The position numbers were made by a program, and so were the translations under genes. A stretch of DNA of 7,813 nucleotides from an uncultured Oscillospiraceae bacterium (lineage in GTDB: Bacteria > Bacillota > Clostridia > Oscillospirales > Oscillospiraceae), in contig CAKTGW010000038.1 of the NCBI GenBank assembly GCA_934561725.1, positions 1-7,813 of the forward strand, written 5' to 3'. Shown here in pieces: positions 1-4,809 of the stretch. How positions within the stretch are numbered: the first letter of the stretch is position 1; each line of letters begins with the position of its first letter. Under the pieces are notes generated by a model. It did not search any database, had not been told where the DNA came from, and saw only the letters and a list, made by a program, of their open reading frames with translations.

Positions 1-63
1 TTTGAACATCCCAAGAGCGAAAAGACCCGAAGCTTTCTTCAGCGGCCTGCTTTATTTGAATAA
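1..63 (+). CDS. C-terminal tail of an amino-acid ABC transporter ATP-binding protein (partial, cut by left edge)
   Basis: Frame 1 is open from the first base and reads 20 residues, FEHPKSEKTRSFL... ending in ALFE, before a TAA at 61-63. The pattern F-[ED]-x-P-x-x-x-[RK]-[TL]-x-x-F-L matches the extreme C-terminus of GlnQ/HisP-type ATPases, which energise polar amino-acid import at the cytoplasmic face of the membrane. The stop codon runs straight into a strong terminator hairpin, as expected for the last gene of a transcription unit. The catalytic Walker and signature motifs lie outside the window, so the call rests on this short tail and on the terminator. Another ABC ATPase subtype is possible. 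Confidence 0.68.
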   Translation, partial: FEHPKSEKTRSFLQRPALFE

Positions 64-98
64 AAAATCCCCGATGCTGGTGCATCGGGGATTTTTTT
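62..98. terminator. Bidirectional Rho-independent terminator between converging genes
   Basis: The arms at 62-77 and 82-97 are perfectly complementary over 16 bp (core ATCCCCGATGC / GCATCGGGGAT) around a 4-base loop at 78-81. The A-run on one side and T-run on the other give a U-tract in both directions. It starts inside the TAA of the plus-strand ABC ATPase tail and also lies downstream of htrA on the minus strand. Confidence 0.93.
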
Positions 99-129
99 AT
101 TCGTGAGCTGTTCAACGGCGAATATGACA

Positions 130-155
130 AAGCCCCGGACTTGCGTCCGGGGCTT
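130..155 (-). terminator. Second GC-rich hairpin downstream of htrA
   Basis: An 11-bp perfect stem (AAGCCCCGGAC / GTCCGGGGCTT) closes a 4-base loop at 141-144. It lies 46 bases past the htrA stop. On the minus strand it is followed only by a weak T-containing stretch (TTGTCATATT). It may be a less efficient terminator or an mRNA 3'-end stabiliser ahead of the stronger hairpin at 62-98. Bases 156-201 hold nothing else I recognise. Confidence 0.6.
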
Positions 156-201
156 CGCCAAAAAGAGAGGAGTGTTTGTATAGAAAAAGAAGAGTAGCAA
201 A

Positions 202-1548
202 TTAATTGAACAGCGTATTCATATCCAGCAGCTCCACATCAAAGTCGGCATATTCACCGTCGCGCCAGACCGTAAGAGTGATCCAATCACCTACATCAAG
301 CTTGCCCTTTACGGCGTTCAGATCTGCTGAGGTATAAACTTCAATGCCGTTGGCGGCGGTAATAATGTCGCCGGGGCATATCCCCGCGGCTTCGGCTCCG
401 GAGCCCACGGTCACCTCGCTGACGTAAACGCCGGCGGGCACGCCGTATTCGCTCTGAGTTTCAGCCGGAACTGCACCAACGGTTACGCCGATGCCGGGCC
501 GTCCTGCCACGTAGCCGCTGTCCAGGATCTCATCTACGACCGGCTTGACTGTGCTGGTGGGGATGGCGAAGCCCAATCCCTCAATGCTGGAGACGTAGGA
601 GACCATTTTCATGTTTGTGATACCGATGACCCGGCCGCTCATGTCAATGAGCGCACCGCCGGAGTTGCCTTCGTTGATCTGCGCATTGGTCTGGATCAGA
701 GTCATGGTATTGCCGTCTGTATAGACCTGGCGGTTGATGGCCGAGATGATCCCACTGGTCATGGTACCGCGCAGCTCTTCACCCATAGGATTTCCGATAG
801 CAACCACATCGTCGCCCACCCGGAGCCCCTCGGAGGAGACAAATTCTGCGGGTGTCAGGCCGGTGCAGTCGATCTTAATGACGGCTATATCGCTGAGGGA
901 ATCATATCCGACCAGCATCGCCGGATAGTCCCTGTCATCGTAGAGGGTGACAGTTGCGTTGACGGCGTCATCCAGCACATGACTGTTGGTGATGATGTAG
1001 CCGTCCTCTGAGAAGATCACGCCGGTTCCCCAACTGTAATAGTCACCGTCCAGCTCAGCTGTGATGGCCACGATGGAGGGAATGCATTTTTCATAAATAT
1101 CCTGAATGGATAAATGCTCTGCGGCGCGGGTGGAGAGAATGAGAGAACGTCCGGGTGCCGGATCAGTCTGGTCAAGGTAATTGACGCCGCTGCCGGAACC
1201 GCTCTGGAAGTAATTTTCCAGAAATTCCTCAAAGCTGCTGTAATCGCCGGGCAAACCGGCGGTTGCATCTGCAGAGGGAATAAATGGCGTGTTGGAACCA
1301 AAGCTGCCAGATCCTGTGCTGAAAACCATTGCGATCAGTGAAACAGCCAGAAGAGCGGCAATAATAACTGCGATCACAACAATGAGAGACAGCATGCTCT
1401 TCTGCTTGGGACGAACCAGCTTAGAACCCTTTAATTCAGGCTCGGGTGCGTGCTTGCACTGGGAAATACGCTGTTCTGAAGGATCCCGGGTATTCCACGG
1501 GTCCTCAGGGCGGACGCCTTCGCGGCTGTTCCAGCCTCCAAATGCCAT
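202..1548 (-). CDS. htrA: Membrane-anchored HtrA/DegP-family serine protease (S1C) with one PDZ domain
   Basis: This is a surface protease that probably degrades misfolded exported proteins. A cytosolic N-terminal stretch (residues 1-50) precedes a single transmembrane helix (about 52-75), a low-complexity Ser/Gly linker with acidic residues, a trypsin-like domain (about 145-340) and one PDZ domain (about 350-440). The catalytic triad is visible: His190 in TNSHV, Asp220 in SDIAVI and Ser296 in GNSGGAL. The length of 448 residues is normal for Firmicute HtrA. The start is supported by a perfect AGGAGG at 1557-1562, 8 bases upstream. The gene lies 96 bp behind the histidine kinase gene on the same strand and has a candidate promoter of its own with regulator-like repeats, which suggests stress control by the neighbouring two-component system. 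The N-terminus carries an imperfect WNSRE / WNTRD duplication of unknown role. Confidence 0.95.
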   Translation of the reverse strand: MAFGGWNSREGVRPEDPWNTRDPSEQRISQCKHAPEPELKGSKLVRPKQKSMLSLIVVIAVIIAALLAVSLIAMVFSTGSGSFGSNTPFIPSADATAGLPGDYSSFEEFLENYFQSGSGSGVNYLDQTDPAPGRSLILSTRAAEHLSIQDIYEKCIPSIVAITAELDGDYYSWGTGVIFSEDGYIITNSHVLDDAVNATVTLYDDRDYPAMLVGYDSLSDIAVIKIDCTGLTPAEFVSSEGLRVGDDVVAIGNPMGEELRGTMTSGIISAINRQVYTDGNTMTLIQTNAQINEGNSGGALIDMSGRVIGITNMKMVSYVSSIEGLGFAIPTSTVKPVVDEILDSGYVAGRPGIGVTVGAVPAETQSEYGVPAGVYVSEVTVGSGAEAAGICPGDIITAANGIEVYTSADLNAVKGKLDVGDWITLTVWRDGEYADFDVELLDMNTLFN

Positions 1549-1575
1549 TGTGTTTTCCTCCTTGAGGTTGATTTG

Positions 1576-1604
1576 ATTATATCCTGCCGCAGCGGTAAAT
1601 GTGT
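1576..1604 (-). promoter_or_regulatory. Candidate htrA promoter, activator-type
   Basis: On the minus strand a perfect TATAAT occupies 1581-1576. With a 17-base spacer the -35 position (1604-1599) reads ACACAT, a poor match to TTGACA. Transcription would start near 1569, leaving about 20 bases of leader that include the AGGAGG at 1562-1557. A good -10 with a poor -35 overlapped by direct repeats is typical of promoters activated by OmpR/PhoB-family regulators. No start site has been mapped. Confidence 0.55.
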
Positions 1605-1629
1605 GAACTGCGTATGAATATAGAGTAAA
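1601..1629 (-). repeat. Three heptamers at exact 11-bp spacing upstream of htrA (putative response-regulator site)
   Basis: Reading the minus strand 5'->3' there are TTTACTC (1629-1623), TTCATAC (1618-1612) and TTCACAC (1607-1601), each starting 11 bp after the previous one. The consensus is roughly TT[TC]A[CT]xC. Direct repeats in one-helical-turn phase are the known operator form of OmpR/PhoB-family dimers, and CiaR of streptococci uses a similar 11-bp direct repeat. The most proximal heptamer overlaps the -35 position. The first two closely match the site upstream of the response-regulator gene. Confidence 0.55.
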
Positions 1630-1644
1630 TAAAAATTCAAAAAA

Positions 1645-3069
1645 TTACTGCTTTTTCAGTGTAAGTGTGAACACGAATTCAGTTACGCCGGCAGCGCTGG
1701 TAACGGAAATGTCCTCGTTGTGGTTGCCGAGAATGGTTTTTACAATATAGAGACCCAGCCCTACGCCCTCACGATCCTTGCTGCGGGAGGAATCCGTTTT
1801 GTGGAAACGGTCAAAGATCAGACTCAGCTGATCTGCCGGGATCGTATCGCCGTGGTTTTTCACGGATACATAGGCCTTGTTGTCCTGCTTCCACAGGCTC
1901 AGACCAAGGGAGGTGCCCTCTTTGGAAAACTTTATGGCGTTATCCAGAAGGTTATACACGACCTGGGTGATCGCATCGCCGTCGCCGCGGACGATAAAGT
2001 GCTCTTCGGGCAGGCTGGCGTCAACATCCAGATGCTTGGAATTGATCTTTCCCTCCAGACTCAGCAATGTGCGCATCAGTACCTCGCTGATATCAAAGCT
2101 TTTTTTCAGAAGCTCCTCAGTATCCTCGGCCTGAATACGGCTCAGCTCCAGCATGCGGCGGACCATGCGGTTCAGCCGCTTGGTTTCGGACGAGATGGTC
2201 TCCAGATAAGGGCGGGCCTTGTCGGGGGGGATCGTTCCATCCAGAATGCCATCGGCAAAGCCGGAGATCGTGGTCATGGGAGTTTTCAGCTCGTGAGAGA
2301 CATTGGCGATGAATTCTCTGCGGCGCTGTTCGCTCTTCTCCAGAGAATCCGCCATCAGGTTGAAGGAGGCGGTCAGCGCGCCCAGCTCATCATCCCGGCC
2401 GGTGTCTGCAATGCGGACGGAGAAATCGCCATGGGCAAATTTCATGGCGGCAGCGGCCATCTCGTTGATCGGGCGGGTCTGCTGACGTGTGGTGACCAGC
2501 GTGAGCATTACCGTAACGCTCAGCGTACAAATGCTTACAAGCAGAAAGATGGCGAAAAAGGTGTTCCATGTCTCCATGACGCGGGAGGAATCGTATCCGA
2601 CAATGGCATAGCCCAGCGTCTGTTCCGAGTCCGGATCCGTGATGGGGGCGGAGACGATATAGTGCACAGCGGAGAAAAGACCGCCCAGATTTGTCAGAAC
2701 ATTTTTTCCGGTTTCGCTCAGCTGCTGCAAAGCCAGACTGTCCAGCTGGTAGCCGATATGGTGGCAGTAGAGATCCTTGTCAGAACAGGCCACGATCTGC
2801 CCGTCGGCATTGGCGATCATGACTTCGTTGCCGGTGCTGTGGGCAACAGAGGTGATCATCATGCGCAGATCCCAGTTTTCCAGATCGCCGTTTTCTGCAA
2901 AGGCAATGGCCGTGCGCGAGACCTCGCTGGCGTTGATCTCCATGCTTCCGCGCCGTTCCTCCAGCAGATAGCTGCGGGAGAGAAAAATGAAGGCCGTGCC
3001 CAGGATGAGAAAGCTGAGCACAGATAAAGTGGCGCTTACAAAAAAGTTTTTGAAGTATGTGCTGCGCAT
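1645..3069 (-). CDS. Membrane sensor histidine kinase (HAMP-HisKA-HATPase_c)
   Basis: This is the sensor of the two-component pair with the regulator encoded directly upstream. Residues 11-31 and about 168-192 are membrane helices enclosing an extracytoplasmic sensor of about 135 residues, probably PAS/CACHE-like. Next come a HAMP linker (about 193-245), a HisKA dimerisation helix with the phospho-acceptor His259 in VSHELKTP, the N box with Asn373 and Asn377 in YNLLDNAIK, an F box (IFDRFHKTD) and a G2 box (GVGLGL, 435-440). The G1 box is atypical: NHGDT (405-409) replaces DxGxG. Two sensor-domain cysteines (Cys95, Cys102) stand close together. The length of 474 residues is normal. ATG at 3069 follows AGAGGA, which lies within the end of the regulator gene; the genes are separated by 5 bases, so one mRNA is very likely. 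The stimulus cannot be read from the sequence. HtrA next door suggests envelope or secretion stress. Confidence 0.95.
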   Translation of the reverse strand: MRSTYFKNFFVSATLSVLSFLILGTAFIFLSRSYLLEERRGSMEINASEVSRTAIAFAENGDLENWDLRMMITSVAHSTGNEVMIANADGQIVACSDKDLYCHHIGYQLDSLALQQLSETGKNVLTNLGGLFSAVHYIVSAPITDPDSEQTLGYAIVGYDSSRVMETWNTFFAIFLLVSICTLSVTVMLTLVTTRQQTRPINEMAAAAMKFAHGDFSVRIADTGRDDELGALTASFNLMADSLEKSEQRRREFIANVSHELKTPMTTISGFADGILDGTIPPDKARPYLETISSETKRLNRMVRRMLELSRIQAEDTEELLKKSFDISEVLMRTLLSLEGKINSKHLDVDASLPEEHFIVRGDGDAITQVVYNLLDNAIKFSKEGTSLGLSLWKQDNKAYVSVKNHGDTIPADQLSLIFDRFHKTDSSRSKDREGVGLGLYIVKTILGNHNEDISVTSAAGVTEFVFTLTLKKQ

Positions 3070-3074
3070 GGGAC

Positions 3075-3773
3075 TCAGTCCTCTGCCACGTCAAATTTGT
3101 AGCCGACGCCCCATACGGTTTTCAGGCTCCACTTGTCGCTGGCACCCTCCAGCTTTTCGCGCAGACGCTTGATGTGTACATCCACGGTACGGCTGTCGCC
3201 GAAATAGTCAAAGCCCCAGACTTCATCCAGAAGCTGGTTGCGGGTAAAGACGCGGTTGGGGGCAGAGGCCAGATGATACAGCAGCTCCATCTCCTTGGGG
3301 GGCGTATCGATCTTGCGGCCCTTTACGATCAGCTCATAGGAGTCCAGATCAATGACCAGATTATCAAAGGTCAGTCGGCGCTTTTCCGTGCCGCTGTCCT
3401 CGGGCTCTGTGCGGCGCATGACTGCATGGATGCGGGCCAGCAGCTCCTTTACTTCAAAGGGCTTGACGATATAGTCATCGGCGCCCATTTCCAGGCCGGA
3501 GACCTTGTCAAAGGTCTCGCCCTTGGCGGTGAGCATGATGATGGGCATTTTAGAGACCTTGCGTACTTCACGGCAGACCTGCCAGCCGCTTTTTTCAGGC
3601 AGCATGATATCGAGCAGCATCAGGTCCGGATTCAAAGAGAGAGCCATTTCAGAGCCCTTTGCGCCGTCGTGGGCAATGGAGACGTCAAAGCCGTCTTTTT
3701 CCAGATACAGACGCAGCAGCTCGGCAATATTGGAGTCATCCTCAACGACCAGGGCTTTCTTGTTGTTTTCCAT
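3075..3773 (-). CDS. OmpR/PhoB-family response regulator (receiver plus winged helix)
   Basis: This is a cytosolic transcription factor activated by phosphorylation from the cognate kinase encoded immediately downstream. The receiver domain (about 5-118) has the acidic pocket Glu11/Asp12/Asp13, phospho-acceptor Asp55 in LLDIMLP, switch Thr82 in MLTAK and Lys104 in VKPF. The C-terminal winged helix (about 134-228) shows the family hallmarks TPKE-like TPPKEMELL, the LLDEVWG stretch, the recognition helix SRTVDVHIKRLREKL and the wing VWGVGYKF. At 232 residues it has the usual length. ATG at 3773 has a purine-rich AAAGGCGG upstream. It is the first gene of the block. Its leader region carries heptamer repeats matching those before htrA, which suggests autoregulation and control of htrA. 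The exact subfamily (CssR-, CiaR- or PhoP-like) is not resolved. Confidence 0.95.
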   Translation of the reverse strand: MENNKKALVVEDDSNIAELLRLYLEKDGFDVSIAHDGAKGSEMALSLNPDLMLLDIMLPEKSGWQVCREVRKVSKMPIIMLTAKGETFDKVSGLEMGADDYIVKPFEVKELLARIHAVMRRTEPEDSGTEKRRLTFDNLVIDLDSYELIVKGRKIDTPPKEMELLYHLASAPNRVFTRNQLLDEVWGFDYFGDSRTVDVHIKRLREKLEGASDKWSLKTVWGVGYKFDVAED

Positions 3774-3826
3774 ATATGATCCGCCTTTCTCAGGAGATAG
3801 ATATATTATTAAATATTATACATCAA

Positions 3827-3855
3827 ATTATATCCGCAGGGAATATGATAGGATG
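3827..3855 (-). promoter_or_regulatory. Candidate promoter of the response regulator-kinase operon
   Basis: On the minus strand GGATATAAT places a perfect -10 at 3832-3827. The -35 position at 17-base spacing (3855-3850) is CATCCT, again a weak match covered by a heptamer repeat. The predicted leader is about 47 bases. The region is very AT-rich and a second TATAAT lies at 3820-3815. The first is preferred because its distance to the heptamers (36 and 25 bases) nearly equals that at htrA (37 and 26). Confidence 0.5.
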
Positions 3856-3868
3856 AACAAAGTGTAAA
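3851..3868 (-). repeat. Heptamer pair upstream of the response-regulator gene, matching the htrA site
   Basis: The minus strand reads TTTACACTTTGTTCATCC, which is two heptamers (TTTACAC, TTCATCC) starting 11 bp apart. It is identical at 14 of 18 positions to TTTACTCTATATTCATAC upstream of htrA. A third, weak unit (ATATTCC, 3846-3840) follows at the same 11-bp phase. It is inferred to be the operator of the neighbouring OmpR-type regulator. Confidence 0.55.
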
Positions 3869-3914
3869 AAAACAGCTTTTTTGCCCGGAGAGAGCCGCGA
3901 AAGCGAGATTTAGC

Positions 3915-3943
3915 TTGCTAATGCGCGGATTTTGGTTTATTAT
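3915..3943 (+). promoter_or_regulatory. Sigma-A-type promoter of the lipoprotein gene
   Basis: TTGCTA (3915-3920, 4 of 6 to consensus) and TATTAT (3938-3943, 5 of 6) are separated by exactly 17 bases. The predicted start near 3950 leaves a leader of about 22 bases that contains the ribosome site. The position inside the only in-frame upstream extension argues that translation starts at 3972 and not earlier. Confidence 0.62.
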
Positions 3944-3960
3944 ATTTCCTGCTATGCGAA

Positions 3961-3966
3961 AGGAGG
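3961..3966 (+). promoter_or_regulatory. Strong Shine-Dalgarno deciding the lipoprotein start
   Basis: AGGAGG within AAAGGAGGG lies 5 bases before ATG 3972. It fixes the start at this ATG rather than at the in-frame TTG 3915 or ATG 3921, and gives a protein that begins with a canonical lipoprotein signal peptide. Confidence 0.85.
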
Positions 3967-3971
3967 GCGGT

Positions 3972-4763
3972 ATGTTGAAGAGAATACTGGCTCTGCTCCT
4001 GACTTTGAGCTTGTGTTTTGGCCTTGGCGCCTGCTCCGGGGGCGAGGCTTCCGGCTACCGGGTGGTGGACAGGCTGGGCGGACAAGAGCTTTGTGTGGCG
4101 TTCAGAGATGGGGACCGGCTGCGCGATATTATTACCGCAGGCATGATGGTCCTGTCGGCAGACGGCACACTGGCCCAGCTGTCGGTCAAATGGTTTGGAG
4201 ACAACAGTGTTTCAGTTCCCGGGGATGCTGATATGGCGGGCTGGCTGCAAAATCAGCCCCAGCGCGTGCTGATCCTGGGCTACTATAAAGGGGCACGCCC
4301 TCTGTGCTATGAGGAAAATGGACAGGTCATGGGATTTGATGCAGATATGCTCACTGAGATCTGTGCCCGGCTGGGCTGGGAGCTCCGCTTTCAGGCCATT
4401 GAGCGCGGCAGTGCGGCAGTTGAACTGGCTTCCGGAAATGTGGACTGCGTGGCCGGGGGCTTCGGAACAGACGATGACGCAAAGGGACTGTCGTGCTCAC
4501 CGAATTACATCAGCGAACGCTATACGATCGTGGCTAAGGCCTCCAGCGGCATCAGTCGGCAGGGGGCACTGAAGGGAAAGGTACTGGCGACCTTGTCCTC
4601 CTCGACTATGGGCGCTGCACTGGAGGAGAATACCCGGCTGATGGAGCGGCTGGGGCGGCTGCTGGTGCTTACCAGTGAGGAAGAATGCTTTGCGGCGCTG
4701 GATGCCGGCCAGTGCGATGCTGTTCTGGTCAGCAGCCTCTGCGCTGACGCTTATATGCGGTGA
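3972..4763 (+). CDS. Lipoprotein with a circularly permuted family-3 solute-binding (amino-acid-binding-like) domain
   Basis: This 263-residue exported lipoprotein has a charged start, a hydrophobic core and lipobox LGAC with lipidated Cys21. Residues 30-76 (VAF-R-x-GD...LRD...L-x-ADGTLA...KWFGD) match the segment that normally ends family-3 binding proteins such as GlnH. After a linker (about 77-97), residues 98-189 match the normal beginning (VLILGYYKGARP...GFDADML...ELASGNVDCVAGG), and 190-263 match lobe 2 up to CDAVLVSS, where the protein stops. All elements of one domain are therefore present, in permuted order. By-eye alignment to GlnH puts Asp169 at the carboxylate-binding Arg75 and Ser254 at the amino-binding Asp157, so the ligand may not be a standard amino acid. 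Eight further cysteines follow Cys21. No permease or ATPase gene is adjacent, so a sensory or orphan binding role is possible. The gene has its own promoter and terminator, which argues against a decaying fragment. Confidence 0.82.
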   Translation: MLKRILALLLTLSLCFGLGACSGGEASGYRVVDRLGGQELCVAFRDGDRLRDIITAGMMVLSADGTLAQLSVKWFGDNSVSVPGDADMAGWLQNQPQRVLILGYYKGARPLCYEENGQVMGFDADMLTEICARLGWELRFQAIERGSAAVELASGNVDCVAGGFGTDDDAKGLSCSPNYISERYTIVAKASSGISRQGALKGKVLATLSSSTMGAALEENTRLMERLGRLLVLTSEEECFAALDAGQCDAVLVSSLCADAYMR

Positions 4764-4772
4764 TCAAAAGAG

Positions 4773-4809
4773 AAAACGGACTGTACCGGGAAGGTACAGT
4801 CCGTTTTTT
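4773..4809. terminator. Bidirectional Rho-independent terminator shared by two converging genes
   Basis: A 15-bp perfect stem (4773-4787 with 4793-4807, core ACGGACTGTACC / GGTACAGTCCGT) encloses the loop GGGAA. A T-run follows on the plus strand, and TTTTCTCTTTT on the minus strand. It lies 9 bases after the lipoprotein stop and directly abuts the TAA (4810-4808) of the FAD-dehydrogenase gene, so it serves both. Confidence 0.93.

Noticed and set aside
1720..3027. Long plus-strand open frame (435 codons) opposite the histidine kinase
   Set aside because: It is fully antisense to a kinase with all catalytic boxes intact. Its translation shows no recognisable domain, and GC-rich third positions commonly keep antisense frames open.
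3057..3779. Plus-strand open frame (240 codons) opposite the response regulator
   Set aside because: It is a shadow of a regulator with complete receiver and winged-helix motifs. No ribosome site or promoter was found on this strand.
3815..3820. Second minus-strand TATAAT in the regulator leader
   Set aside because: It could be an alternative -10, but it has no acceptable -35 and its distance to the heptamers does not match that at htrA. The surrounding AT-rich stretch makes chance matches likely.
3866..3883. A-run/CAGC/T-run dyad as a terminator
   Set aside because: The stem would be almost only A-T pairs and it lies between two divergent promoters with no gene ending there. It is more likely just AT-rich upstream DNA.
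3895..3928. CCGCG...CGCGG inverted repeat before the lipoprotein promoter
   Set aside because: The arms are only 5 bp with a 24-base interior, and the right arm sits within the promoter spacer. This is too weak to call an operator without comparison.
3915..3971. N-terminal extension of the lipoprotein gene from TTG 3915 or ATG 3921
   Set aside because: It overlaps the predicted -35/-10 promoter, would bury the signal peptide, and lacks a ribosome site. ATG 3972 has a strong AGGAGG at proper spacing.
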